A stretch of DNA of 30,578 nt from the NCBI GenBank assembly GCA_964542915.1, contig CAZIVP010000029.1, forward strand, positions 1 to 30,578, given 5' to 3'. The position numbers were made by a program, and so were the translations under genes. The stretch is from CAZIVP01 sp964542915 (GTDB taxonomy: Bacteria > Calditrichota > Calditrichia > Calditrichales > Calditrichaceae). Within the stretch, counting starts at the first letter, position 1. Every line of letters begins with the position of its first letter. The notes under the pieces are model-generated. The model was not told the origin of the DNA. It did no database searches and saw only the letters and a list, made by a program, of their open reading frames with translations. Below, one piece after another: positions 1 to 8,122 of the stretch.

Positions 1-834
1 TTAGGTTATGTTAAACATTTACCCTGGGAAGTCCAATTCCATCTGAAGCAGAACAATCATACGCGTATGCAGCAGGTTGTTATGAATCTATGTTTGAACG
101 CCAGAGATGCCATAGAGAAGCAAGGGAAAATTAAGGTTATTACCCGTCGCCTCGAAATTGAGAAACCGATTAAGGGTATGGATGAAAATTTGAGACCGGG
201 TATTTATGCCTTGATCGAAGTACAGGATAACGGTAAAGGGATGGACGAGAAAACCAAACAACGCATTTTCGAACCTTTTTTTACAACCAAGCAGGCCACA
301 AAGGGAACCGGCCTGGGTCTATCAATGACATACGGTTTTATAAAAAGTCATCATGGTTTTATTGATGTGGATACTAAAGTAGGTAAAGGAACCTCCTTCC
401 GTATCTTTCTGCCTGCCAGCGAAAAAGAAGCCGTTAAAAGGACAGAGAAGGGTAAAACAAAACTTGATGGTAAAAATAAAGGCATACTAATTGTGGATGA
501 TGAGCAGGACATGCGCAATTTTTTAAAAAAGGCGCTATCGCAGAATGACTACACGATCTATGAAGCGTGTGATGGCAAAGAGGCGCTCGAGCAGTATCAA
601 AAATATCAGAAAAACATTGCGCTGGTTATTATGGATATGATTATGCCCAGAATGGACGGACAGGAACTGCTAAAGCGCTTGCGTGCAATCGATTGCAACC
701 TTTCCATATTGATTTCAACGGGATTCAGCGAGCGTAGACAGTTGGAAACGATCGAGTCGCAGATTGACGGCATTATCTACAAACCTTATGGAATGGAAGA
801 CATCCTCCATAAAGTCGGAGATATTCTGGGCTAA
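1..834 (+). CDS. Hybrid sensor histidine kinase, C-terminal part (HATPase + receiver), 5' truncated by window edge
   Basis: The frame is open from base 1, so the gene starts outside the window; the ATG at 67 lies inside the kinase N-box and is not the start. Counting from base 1, the visible 277 residues hold the ATP-binding domain: N-box QVVMNLCLNARDAI (about 25-38), G1 DNGKGMD (76-82), F-box IFEPFFTTK (89-97), G2 GTGLGLS (102-108), G3 GKGTSF (128-133). A Lys-rich linker leads to a receiver domain with the acidic pair in ILIVDDE, the likely phospho-acceptor Asp212 in VIMDMIMP, Ser/Thr in LISTG and the conserved Lys261 in IIYKPYG. Family knowledge: it autophosphorylates on a His in the missing part and passes phosphate to its own receiver. 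The signal sensed cannot be seen. No output domain follows the receiver and the next gene is on the opposite strand, so its partner is elsewhere. Confidence 0.93.
   Translation, partial: LGYVKHLPWEVQFHLKQNNHTRMQQVVMNLCLNARDAIEKQGKIKVITRRLEIEKPIKGMDENLRPGIYALIEVQDNGKGMDEKTKQRIFEPFFTTKQATKGTGLGLSMTYGFIKSHHGFIDVDTKVGKGTSFRIFLPASEKEAVKRTEKGKTKLDGKNKGILIVDDEQDMRNFLKKALSQNDYTIYEACDGKEALEQYQKYQKNIALVIMDMIMPRMDGQELLKRLRAIDCNLSILISTGFSERRQLETIESQIDGIIYKPYGMEDILHKVGDILG
4..55 (+). repeat. Left arm of 52-bp inverted repeat shared with the window's right end
   Basis: Bases 4-55 are an exact reverse complement of 30527-30578; base 56 and its counterpart differ. The left arm is inside histidine kinase coding sequence. 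The length and the placement exactly at both ends suggest an assembly-graph overlap rather than a mobile element terminus. Confidence 0.95.
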
Positions 835-1006
835 CGATACACCCACCGTAAGGTATTTAATAGAATACAAATCGATCAAAGACGGCAGAGTAAATGCCGT
901 TTATGAAACGCATCACCGATAAATTCTAACAAAAGCGCTAATGTTCAGAAGTTAGGGCTGGATTAAGAGAGGTCGTTGTTAGGCGGGAATGGTCATGGTC
1001 GAATCG

Positions 1007-1996
1007 TTATTCGGTGATTAAATTCAGGTTGCCGTTTACATCCACTGCTGCGGGATATCCAAAATCCTCCCACTTTAATTGAAAGCGCCCGTCTCGGCGT
1101 TTGTACAAACGGGCCGTAAGGGAAGCATTCAGAGTTTCCATTGCACCGCCAATAAAGCGGCCGCCGTAAGGCGCATAGAGAGATAAACTTTCGGCGCGCT
1201 TTATGTTTAACTCCAGCCTCTGCAAGCCGTTGTTCAAAATCACTTCGATCTTTTGTTCTCCGATGCTAAAACGTTCGATTTTAGACCCGTTATAGGTGGT
1301 AAAACGATAGAATTCATCACCGAATTGCAGGCCGCACAAAAATCCACGAAACGCACCGGTTACCCAGGGAACACGGGCTATCGATAAAAACAGACTACCT
1401 GTGCTCTTTTGAAAATGATTACACTGCAACCAGAAATAAGCTTTGGGAAAGGCATTGCCCCAATCCTTCTCGATATATCCTCGTCCGCCGCTGAAATCGA
1501 TGATATCTCCGTTAATGTTTAACGAGCCGTTTATAACATGATCGAAGCTAAGCACGGCATGGTAGCACTGCATAAACGGGGCAAAGGCATAGGGCCCCAT
1601 CACGCCGGGAGACAATAACTTAACCGGCCAGGGACGCAGATTGTTAAACTGCAACCTGCCTTTTAGAAAGGAATCGCCTTGCTCCAAATTTAAACAAAGC
1701 TCCGTAAGGGCAAACATATTACCGTTCAGAAACAGGCGAAAAGGGTTCTCGCTTGTACCAAATTTGCTCTCATGAAACGAATGAAACGTAACACTTTTTT
1801 GTTCGCGATCGGCGACCTGAATAAAAGCCTGCGATTCTCCGGCAGTCCGGGCTAGAAAGATACCGGGTATGATCGCCAGAATTCGATTAGCCGGACGGTT
1901 GACGATTTTGTAATACCAGCCTTCAAAAAATGGACGGGTGCGGGCGAGGCCATGGTAAAGAGCCGGCTGCCAAATTTTACGGATTTTATTGATCAT
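1007..1996 (-). CDS. Tocopherol-cyclase family protein (VTE1-like)
   Basis: The 329-residue protein has the hallmark N-terminal motif FFEGWYYK (23-30) and the central block GYIEKDWG (173-180) followed by AFPKAYFWLQCNHF, both typical of plant and cyanobacterial tocopherol cyclase and its bacterial relatives. No signal peptide or membrane helix is evident; the family folds as a paired lipocalin-like beta barrel that binds a hydrophobic ligand. Tocopherol cyclase closes the chromanol ring of prenylated quinols. For bacterial homologues outside cyanobacteria the substrate is unknown, so the exact reaction is not claimed. It faces a UbiA/MenA-type prenyltransferase across a 159-bp divergent spacer, which fits a shared prenylquinone substrate. 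No clear Shine-Dalgarno precedes the ATG; the upstream bases are A/T-rich. Confidence 0.8.
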   Translation of the reverse strand: MINKIRKIWQPALYHGLARTRPFFEGWYYKIVNRPANRILAIIPGIFLARTAGESQAFIQVADREQKSVTFHSFHESKFGTSENPFRLFLNGNMFALTELCLNLEQGDSFLKGRLQFNNLRPWPVKLLSPGVMGPYAFAPFMQCYHAVLSFDHVINGSLNINGDIIDFSGGRGYIEKDWGNAFPKAYFWLQCNHFQKSTGSLFLSIARVPWVTGAFRGFLCGLQFGDEFYRFTTYNGSKIERFSIGEQKIEVILNNGLQRLELNIKRAESLSLYAPYGGRFIGGAMETLNASLTARLYKRRDGRFQLKWEDFGYPAAVDVNGNLNLITE

Positions 1997-2155
1997 AAAA
2001 TATTTTAATCGTTTTTTTAGTTGACTCCAAACGTAAGAACAAATTTTTAATCTGCAAATCGATCTTAATTTGTGATGAGGCCTTTACATGGAAACCGTAT
2101 TCAGGCTTAAGATCAGAACATAATCAAAGTTAGGATATATAATACGGAGGATCCG

Positions 2156-3097
2156 ATGACGGAAGTAAAAGAGCCCGGTTTCATGCAAATGGTTCGTGCT
2201 CCGTTTTTTTCTTCAATTATTTCGCCCTTATTGGCCGGTACCCTGATAGCTGTTGCAGTCCAACAATCTTTTAATGTTACGGCCTGGGTATTGGTTATGA
2301 TCATGGGATTTGCGTTACATGCGGCCACTAATGTATATAACGACATTTATGATACACTGCAGGGTACGGACCGCGTTAATGTCAATCGTAATGCTTTCAG
2401 CGGCGGTTCCGGGATTCTGGTAAATTATCCGCATTTGCAAAATAAAATGTTTATGATTGCCAGGAGTAGTCTGTTGATTGCCCTGTTTTCCACTGCCGGA
2501 CTCATGTTTTATGTCAATCGTTCGCTCTGGCCTTTCTTGTGGTTGCTGTATTTGCTTGCGGCCTTTTTTAGCAAGTACTATACGGCGGCTCCTTTTAGCC
2601 TGGCAGGCCGCGGCTGGGGTGAAATATCAGTATGGTTCGCTTTCGGTCCAATGGCTATGCTGGTGGCGGCAGTGAGCCAGAGTGTGGGATTTCATCCTTA
2701 TGTAATTGCCTTAATGCCGGTAACGGGCATCAGTACCCTGTCTATTTTGTTGATCGGTCAGTTAATCGATCTGCCCGCCGATGAGAAAACCGGTAAACAC
2801 GGCGTGGCCGTCCGCCTTGGTTCACGATTCACGGCGTTTCTTTACGCCGGTGTACAGCTACTATTGGTTATCGTTACACTGACAGCCGCCCTTTTTGTTA
2901 TTCCCGGCGGTTGGGTCCTGATGCTATCGCTAATTCCCTATGCCTTGTTTCTACCCGATACAATAAGGCAAACGATCCGTTATCATGATGATCCTGCCCG
3001 ATTAAAACAGGCGGCGGGGCTGAATGTGCGCATGCATCTGATGTATTCCCTTCTGTTATCGGTTTCATTGGGCCTGTATCTGCTGATACGGTTTTGA
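2156..3097 (+). CDS. UbiA-family prenyltransferase, MenA-like
   Basis: The 313-residue protein has about eight or nine membrane segments and the two Asp-rich motifs of UbiA enzymes that bind Mg-prenyl diphosphate: NVYNDIYDTLQGTD (59-72) and DLPADEKTGK (205-214). The first motif, with its G-x-D ending and the later FSGGSGIL, resembles MenA (1,4-dihydroxy-2-naphthoate prenyltransferase) and related quinone enzymes more than heme O or chlorophyll synthases. Such enzymes attach a polyprenyl chain to an aromatic acceptor in the inner membrane. A GGAGG about 8 bases before the ATG supports this start. The divergent tocopherol-cyclase-like gene and a downstream MATE exporter are the neighbours; no other men or ubi genes are present, so acceptor specificity is open. 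The symbol menA is not assigned for that reason. Confidence 0.88.
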   Translation: MTEVKEPGFMQMVRAPFFSSIISPLLAGTLIAVAVQQSFNVTAWVLVMIMGFALHAATNVYNDIYDTLQGTDRVNVNRNAFSGGSGILVNYPHLQNKMFMIARSSLLIALFSTAGLMFYVNRSLWPFLWLLYLLAAFFSKYYTAAPFSLAGRGWGEISVWFAFGPMAMLVAAVSQSVGFHPYVIALMPVTGISTLSILLIGQLIDLPADEKTGKHGVAVRLGSRFTAFLYAGVQLLLVIVTLTAALFVIPGGWVLMLSLIPYALFLPDTIRQTIRYHDDPARLKQAAGLNVRMHLMYSLLLSVSLGLYLLIRF

Positions 3098-3156
3098 AGG
3101 GAGAATGCGCTCGCGTGCATGCTTTACATTGAACTCAAAAACGCCTAATTTAATGC

Positions 3157-4509
3157 ATGTATACGTACCGAAAACACCTTAAAGCAACGGTACGACTGGC
3201 CTATCCGGTATCCATTGCACAATTAAGTCATGTTATGATGGGTGTTGTGGATAGTTTGATGGTTGGTCGGGTCGGCGCCGAGGCGCTGGCCGCCTCTTCT
3301 CTTGTAAATGGCCTGGTATTTTTAATTATTGTATTCGGCCTCGGTATGACGCTGGCCATTACGCCATTAGTTGCCATCGCTCTGGGTAAGGAAAACTATG
3401 AAAAATGCGGGATCATTTTACGCCAGGCCCTTTTGGTCAATTCTGTTTTTGCGATTGTCTTATTAGTATTGGTCTTTTTTGCCTCCGATTTGATCCATCT
3501 GTTAAATCAGCCGCCGCTGGTGGCCGTTAAAGCGGTTTCATACGCAAAGATCATTGCTTTTTCGATCATCCCTTTTGTATTGTTTCAATCGTATCGTCAG
3601 TTCATTGAGGGATTGGGCCATACCAAACCGGCTATGTATGTAACATTAGCGGCCAATCTGGTAAACGTATTATGCAATTACATATTCATATTCGGCCATT
3701 GGGGAGCGCCGGCTTATGGTCTGGATGGTGCGGGTTATTCCACATTCATCAGCCGCACCTTCATGGCCGTCGTTTTAATGTTATATGTCATTCGGAACGA
3801 GCGCTATCAACCCTTTGATCCATCCTTCAAATTCCGTAATATCAATTTCCCGGTCATTAAGCAGTTGTTACAATTGGGCATCCCTTCCGGATTTCAACAT
3901 TTTTTCGAAGTGGGCGCTTTTTCCTTTTCTGCGGTAATGATCGGTTGGTTGGGGAGCAAGCCCCTGGCCGCCCATCAGATTGCACTGAGCATGGCTTCGG
4001 TTTCGTTTATGATTATACTGGGCATTTCTGCCGCCGCGACGATCCGCGTGGGCAATGCTTTTGGTAAGGATGATATTATGGAAGTGAGGCGTTCCGGATT
4101 TACGGCAACAACGTTTGCGGCGACGGTCATGGCGTTGTTTGGCATTGTGTTTGTGTTATTGCGGAATTGGTTGCCGGCGTTATTCATCGATGAAGCTGAA
4201 GTCATTTCAATTGCGGGCTCCTTGCTCATCGTCGCCGCATTTTTCCAGATATCAGACGGAGCCCAGGCAGTGGGTCTGGGTATCCTCCGTGGTATCACTG
4301 ATGTAAAAATCCCAATGATGATGACGTTCGTGGCGTACTGGGTGATCGGATTGCCGGTGGGCTATTTAGTGGCCTTCAAATTAAAGCTGGGTGTGGTTGG
4401 CGTTTGGATGGGATTGTTTGCGGGACTTTCCGCTGCGGCCGTATTTTTGAATGTCCGTTTTCATTTAAAAACCGCACCAAAGAATATCAGGACGGCCGCT
4501 AAATGGTAG
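3157..4509 (+). CDS. MATE family multidrug/sodium antiporter (NorM-like)
   Basis: The 450 residues form about twelve hydrophobic segments in two similar halves, the usual MATE length and layout. The N-terminal half has the family-like stretch AYPVSIAQLSHVMMGVVDSL with the following MVGRVGAEALAA; the second half opens with LLQLGIPSGFQHFFEVGAF, matching the start of the C-terminal MATE bundle. MATE proteins export cationic, hydrophobic compounds in exchange for Na+ or H+ at the inner membrane. The gene starts 59 bases after the prenyltransferase with no obvious terminator between, so co-transcription is plausible. No Shine-Dalgarno is visible before the ATG, but the first helix begins soon after residue 10, so the start is reasonable. 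The substrate cannot be told from sequence. Confidence 0.93.
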   Translation: MYTYRKHLKATVRLAYPVSIAQLSHVMMGVVDSLMVGRVGAEALAASSLVNGLVFLIIVFGLGMTLAITPLVAIALGKENYEKCGIILRQALLVNSVFAIVLLVLVFFASDLIHLLNQPPLVAVKAVSYAKIIAFSIIPFVLFQSYRQFIEGLGHTKPAMYVTLAANLVNVLCNYIFIFGHWGAPAYGLDGAGYSTFISRTFMAVVLMLYVIRNERYQPFDPSFKFRNINFPVIKQLLQLGIPSGFQHFFEVGAFSFSAVMIGWLGSKPLAAHQIALSMASVSFMIILGISAAATIRVGNAFGKDDIMEVRRSGFTATTFAATVMALFGIVFVLLRNWLPALFIDEAEVISIAGSLLIVAAFFQISDGAQAVGLGILRGITDVKIPMMMTFVAYWVIGLPVGYLVAFKLKLGVVGVWMGLFAGLSAAAVFLNVRFHLKTAPKNIRTAAKW

Positions 4510-4609
4510 CCGGAACGTTTGGTTTCGTTATACACTGTAATTGCATTCAATTTCGTTTGCAGCATTACGCACGCCTTGCTATGTTTTATCCAAGCAGACT
4601 ATAAAAACG

Positions 4610-5338
4610 ATGCAAGCCGTACATACATTTGAATTAACGAGACCGGCCATAGCGGATTTTATCCAGGTGATTGAACAGGACGGTACCTGGCAAATGGATT
4701 TGCATGAGAAGCGTAATCTTGTGACTCTTTTTGACGCCGGTATGCAAAAAACCGCGGATATACGGTTACCGCTGCATTGGGAGCCGTTATCACAAGGGGA
4801 ACCTTTATCGCAGACCATCAGGCAGATGGCTTCGGCGCCATCCGTTTACGCCATCATTCTGATTCAGGCCGGACAGGCGGCGCTTGCCGTTTATAACGAC
4901 GGACAAGAAATGTACCACAAAGTCATTCGCAAATATATGGTGCGCAAAAAACAGGGCAAAGCACAAATAAATTATTTGAAAACCAAAGGCAAGTCCCGGG
5001 CCGGATCCCGGATTCGGCTGGCAAATACCATTGCTTTTTTTGAAGAAATCAATCGTCGTTTGAACGAATGGTTTCTTCAAAGACCGATTCACCGTATCCT
5101 GTATCATTGTGCACCGCAATTGTGGGGCATGTTTTTCGCCTCTAAGATACAACCTCCGTTTGACAAAAAAGACGAACGTTTGCTTAAAATTCCGATTGAT
5201 GTAAAACAACCCAATTTGCAAGAAGTGCGCCGGATTCAGCAACAGAGCACAAAATGCATTGTTAAAATTTACCATCATGCGTATATTGAACCGATTCAAA
5301 AATTAGTTGATCAAAAAAAACAGGGTAAGGGATTATAG
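4610..5338 (+). CDS. VLRF1-type (Vms1/ANKZF1-like) peptidyl-tRNA hydrolase / ribosome rescue release factor
   Basis: I start this gene at the ATG at 4610; a TTG at 4541 would add 23 residues that do not look like part of the fold. The 242-residue protein carries the core of the eRF1-like VLRF1 domain: a beta-strand block VYAIILIQAGQAALAVY (79-95), then HKVIRKYMVRKKQGKAQ (103-119), a basic linker with KGKSRAGSRIR, and a helix with FFEEINRRLNEW. In eukaryotic Vms1/ANKZF1 the equivalent block reads RKKQGGSQ-like or KRGTAQ-like and its final Gln cuts the peptidyl-tRNA ester in stalled 60S subunits; here that residue is Gln119. The eukaryotic ankyrin and VIM regions are absent, as in other bacterial VLRF1 proteins. 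A Cys-rich miniprotein follows after 2 bases. Inference: it frees nascent chains from stalled large subunits. The family call is based on motif recognition, not on a search. Confidence 0.78.
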   Translation: MQAVHTFELTRPAIADFIQVIEQDGTWQMDLHEKRNLVTLFDAGMQKTADIRLPLHWEPLSQGEPLSQTIRQMASAPSVYAIILIQAGQAALAVYNDGQEMYHKVIRKYMVRKKQGKAQINYLKTKGKSRAGSRIRLANTIAFFEEINRRLNEWFLQRPIHRILYHCAPQLWGMFFASKIQPPFDKKDERLLKIPIDVKQPNLQEVRRIQQQSTKCIVKIYHHAYIEPIQKLVDQKKQGKGL

Positions 5339-5340
5339 AG

Positions 5341-5553
5341 ATGAGTGAAAACGCAGGCGTAACCAGCAGCCGCATTCGTTTCTGTGATTTACGGTGCCCC
5401 CATGCGGATTTTGCCCGTGAGCAGGACATGGATGGCTCCGGAACGTGTCGTACCTTTTTGGCCCTTTGGTGTAAACAGTTACAGAAACATGTTACTAAAA
5501 ATGCGCCCTGTGAGGTGGAATTCGGTGCGCGACGCCCCAAAACAGGATTTTAA
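5341..5553 (+). CDS. Small Cys-rich protein coupled to the VLRF1 gene
   Basis: The 70-residue protein starts 2 bases after the VLRF1 stop; a GGGTAAGG run in the end of that gene can serve as its ribosome binding site, so translational coupling is likely. It is rich in possible metal ligands: Cys15, Cys19, His21, Cys36, Cys44 and Cys57, in the segments FCDLRCPHADFA, GTCRTFLALWCKQL and KNAPC. This spacing suggests a small zinc- or iron-sulfur-binding fold, but I do not recognise a named family. It has no signal peptide or membrane helix and is basic in its second half (KQLQKHVTKN), which would suit RNA or ribosome contact. The link to VLRF1 is the only functional clue. A second frame also stays open here, but only this one keeps the Cys pattern and the coupled start. 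Confidence 0.72.
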   Translation: MSENAGVTSSRIRFCDLRCPHADFAREQDMDGSGTCRTFLALWCKQLQKHVTKNAPCEVEFGARRPKTGF

Positions 5554-5639
5554 AAACGGTTATTTATGAAAGCGGCAACAAAGGTTGCATTTATGCTTTC
5601 GGTTGGACCAGCCGTCAATCTAAAAAGGAGACATACATC

Positions 5640-6344
5640 ATGAACAAATCCCTACAATCTATATTAGATGTTCGTACGTTGATCGGTCTTTTTATTGTGA
5701 TCGCCGGTGTGCTGGTTTTGCTCGACAACCTGGGGGCGGGCTTTGATATCGATATTTGGGAATGGTGGCCGGTTATACTGATTCTGCTCGGGATCAGCTA
5801 TTGGGGACAGAGTAGCGGACGTAACGGTTCGGTTGGTAGTTGGGTTCTGATTGCAGTGGGCGTTTTATTGTTGCTGAACAATTTGGATGTGATACATCTC
5901 TCCTTCAACTATGTTTGGCCCATTATTTTGATTATCATCGGCGTGGCTGTTCTCAAGCATGGTTTGGGAGGCGGCGGTACGGCGGAAAACACCGACGAAA
6001 ATTATATCAATGTTGCATTTATACTCGGCGGCGGAACACAACAATATGGGGCAAAAACTTTAAACGGCGGTCGGGTTGCCGCCATTATGGGCGGCGGTAA
6101 GATCGATTTGCGTAACGCCGGCATGACGGCATCATCCATTACCATCGATGTGTTTACGCTATGGGGCGGTGTTGAAATCATCGTTCCCAGGAACTGGACG
6201 GTGAACATGCAGGGGGTCCCCATTCTCGGCGGGATGGACAATAAGTGCGAGTCGGCGGGTGCGGGTGAAATCGACGACCCTTCCGTTCCGACATTGATTA
6301 TAAAGGGTACCGCCATTATGGGCGGCGTGGAAGTTAAAAATTAA
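5640..6344 (+). CDS. LiaF-like membrane protein (LiaI/LiaF-type TM domain + cell-wall-stress response C-terminal domain)
   Basis: The 234-residue protein has four short hydrophobic segments in its first 108 residues, arranged as two helix pairs with repeated features (WWPVILILLGI and VWPIILIIIGV), typical of the LiaI/LiaF-like transmembrane domain. From about residue 122 comes a soluble beta-rich repeat domain with recurring glycine motifs (FILGGG, AIMGGG, LWGGVEI, ILGGM, IMGGVEV), as in the C-terminal domain of LiaF/VraT and related 'cell wall-active antibiotics response' proteins, which form a beta-helix. In Firmicutes LiaF restrains a histidine kinase sensing envelope stress; no liaRS pair is next to this gene, so only a general membrane role is inferred. 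AAGGAG precedes the ATG at good spacing. It converges on glgC with only 3 bases between the stop codons. Confidence 0.85.
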   Translation: MNKSLQSILDVRTLIGLFIVIAGVLVLLDNLGAGFDIDIWEWWPVILILLGISYWGQSSGRNGSVGSWVLIAVGVLLLLNNLDVIHLSFNYVWPIILIIIGVAVLKHGLGGGGTAENTDENYINVAFILGGGTQQYGAKTLNGGRVAAIMGGGKIDLRNAGMTASSITIDVFTLWGGVEIIVPRNWTVNMQGVPILGGMDNKCESAGAGEIDDPSVPTLIIKGTAIMGGVEVKN

Positions 6345-6347
6345 TCC

Positions 6348-7625
6348 TTAAATGATCGTATTATCAGGTATGACCGTACCTTTCGGGATGATAATCAATC
6401 CGTCCCGGATGGTGTAATTTTCCTCATCGGCTTCCTTGCGGTTGTCTTTATTAATCAATTGTACGTTGTTCCCGATATGGCAGTTTAAATCGATTATGCT
6501 GTTACGAATGATGCAGTTGTTGCCGATACCAAGATGCGGAAGCCCCTGTTCGCTGCCGACATTGCGTTCGTCCAGGGTTTCATAATAGGTATTCCCCATA
6601 ATGATGGAGCGCTGGACAAACGTGCCCTCGTTAATATATGAACGAATCCCGATGACCGAATCTTCGATGATGGAGCCCAATAGAATACATCCTTCGGCAA
6701 CCAGTGATTTGTTAATCTGGCAGTTATAAATTTTTGAAGCCGGCAGATAACGCGGATTGGAGTAAAAAGGGTAGTTCTCATCATAAAAATTGAAATGTGG
6801 GACGGGTTGTGTTAACGCCATATGGGCATCGAAAAACGCCTTCATGGTTCCGATGTCTTCCCAGTATCCGTCGAAAAAGTAAGCATAAATGTTTTTATTG
6901 CTTAAACTTTCCGGGATAATCTGTTTTCCGAAATCTTCTTTATCATTTTCCTGCAGTATCTCGAATAGGGCCTCTTTCTTAAAAATATAGATACCCATGG
7001 ACGCCACCAGAGAACGGCCGTGCGGCTTTAACGAGAAGTGTTCAAAGAGTTCGTTCGGAACCTGAAATTCATCCAGTGTTTCCTGCTTTTGCGGTTTCTC
7101 GAAAAAATCGGTTATACGGGAATCCTTATCCGTACGAACAATGCCGAACTCACGCGCTTCGTGAGTGTGAACCGGTTTAACGGCGATGGTGATGTCGGCA
7201 TCCATTTCCTGGTGATGTTCGAAAAATTTGAGATAATCCATCCGATAGAGGTGGTCCCCCGAAAGGATTATTATATTGTCATCGGCGCTGTCGAGATACA
7301 GTAAATTTTTGCGTACGGCATCGGCCGTGCCCTGATACCAGTCGAAATTCTCACTGGTTTGCTGCGCCGCAAGAATGCGTACGAATCCTGAGCTAAATGC
7401 GTCGAAACGATAAGTATAGTGGATATGGCGGTGAAGCGATTCGGTGTTGAACTGTGTAAGTACAAAAATTTTACGCACGTTGGCATGCAGACAGTTACTG
7501 ATCGGAATATCAATAAGCCGAAATTTGCCGGCTATCGGAACGGCCGGTTTTGCTCTTAGCCGCGTTAATGGGTACAGGCGTGTACCGCGTCCGCCTCCCA
7601 ATATGACTGCCGTTAGTTCACTCAT
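6348..7625 (-). CDS. glgC: Glucose-1-phosphate adenylyltransferase (ADP-glucose pyrophosphorylase)
   Basis: This 425-residue protein makes ADP-glucose from glucose-1-phosphate and ATP for glycogen synthesis. The N-terminal nucleotidyltransferase domain shows GGGRGTRLYPLT (10-21), AKPAVPIAGKFRLIDIPISN, the GlgC-typical YQGTADAVRKNL, the metal and substrate loop LSGDHLYRMDY, and the glucose-phosphate-binding segment EFGIVRTD with FFEKP. The C-terminal third has the left-handed beta-helix hexad repeats (for example GCILLGSIIEDSVIG, NNCIIRNSIID) used in allosteric control. Length matches bacterial GlgC. GGGAG lies about 9 bases before the ATG. It follows the ArsC-like gene by 57 bases on the same strand, so the two may be co-transcribed. 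No glgA, glgB or glgP is in the window. Confidence 0.96.
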   Translation of the reverse strand: MSELTAVILGGGRGTRLYPLTRLRAKPAVPIAGKFRLIDIPISNCLHANVRKIFVLTQFNTESLHRHIHYTYRFDAFSSGFVRILAAQQTSENFDWYQGTADAVRKNLLYLDSADDNIIILSGDHLYRMDYLKFFEHHQEMDADITIAVKPVHTHEAREFGIVRTDKDSRITDFFEKPQKQETLDEFQVPNELFEHFSLKPHGRSLVASMGIYIFKKEALFEILQENDKEDFGKQIIPESLSNKNIYAYFFDGYWEDIGTMKAFFDAHMALTQPVPHFNFYDENYPFYSNPRYLPASKIYNCQINKSLVAEGCILLGSIIEDSVIGIRSYINEGTFVQRSIIMGNTYYETLDERNVGSEQGLPHLGIGNNCIIRNSIIDLNCHIGNNVQLINKDNRKEADEENYTIRDGLIIIPKGTVIPDNTII

Positions 7626-7682
7626 GGATTTCAGCTCCCGAACTATTTTTAATGATAACGAGCGATCCTTCCGTGCTAAATT

Positions 7683-8027
7683 TTATCCTTTAACAAATTC
7701 CAAAATTCCTTTTTCATCGTAACCTGCCCAAAATTGGCCGTCTTTTTCAAGGAGTGGACGGTTTATCATATTTTGCTCCCGGCGTAAATATTGAAACAGA
7801 GAATTTTCGTCAAGGATTTTATCCTTCAGGCCCAGTTTCCGATATGTGGGGCCTTTGCGGTTAAGGATGCGATCCAAACCCAATTGTTGCCGGACGTTAT
7901 TCAGTTGCGCCTCTGAGAGCGGCGTCTTTTTAACATTTACAAATTGATATTCGATGCCGTGTTCGTCCAATAATTGTTTGGTGTTACGGATCTTTTTACA
8001 AGTCGGGACGCCGTAAAGCTTAATCAT
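7683..8027 (-). CDS. ArsC/Spx/YffB-like thioredoxin-fold protein
   Basis: The 114-residue protein has the ArsC-family layout: MIKLYGVPTCKKIRNTKQLL with a single active-site Cys10 (PTCKK, no CxxC), then HGIEYQFVNVKKTPLS, the block NRKGPTYRKLGL and the late NMINRPLLEKDG with its cis-Pro loop. This matches small cytosolic glutaredoxin-like proteins of the ArsC/YffB/Spx group. The sequence alone does not separate an arsenate reductase from YffB-type proteins of unknown role; the length and the NRPLLEKDG ending are closest to YffB/ArsC-like bacterial proteins, and no arsenic-resistance genes are nearby. A GGAGG is placed about 7 bases before the ATG. It probably heads a two-gene unit with glgC, a link without an obvious functional reason. 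Confidence 0.88.
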   Translation of the reverse strand: MIKLYGVPTCKKIRNTKQLLDEHGIEYQFVNVKKTPLSEAQLNNVRQQLGLDRILNRKGPTYRKLGLKDKILDENSLFQYLRREQNMINRPLLEKDGQFWAGYDEKGILEFVKG

Positions 8028-8122
8028 TGTTCGCCTCCGAAGTGTCGGGAAAAGTTTGGCATTTTCGCTGCATTTTGATAATTGAATTTAAATAACAACC
8101 TTGGTACGAACAACCCCTTGTG

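Noticed and set aside
2021..2062. Promoter for the prenyltransferase gene with TTGACT as the -35 box
   Set aside because: No acceptable -10 box occurs at 16-18 base spacing, so it is not listed.
2113..2346. Minus-strand frame over the start of the prenyltransferase gene
   Set aside because: It is antisense to a clear UbiA coding sequence and has no family features.
4541..4609. TTG start giving a 23-residue N-terminal extension of the VLRF1 protein
   Set aside because: The extension has no family similarity and no Shine-Dalgarno; the ATG at 4610 begins where the fold plausibly starts.
7683..8027. Arsenic resistance locus based on the ArsC-like protein
   Set aside because: No arsB, acr3 or arsR is nearby and the sequence is equally or more like YffB-type proteins.
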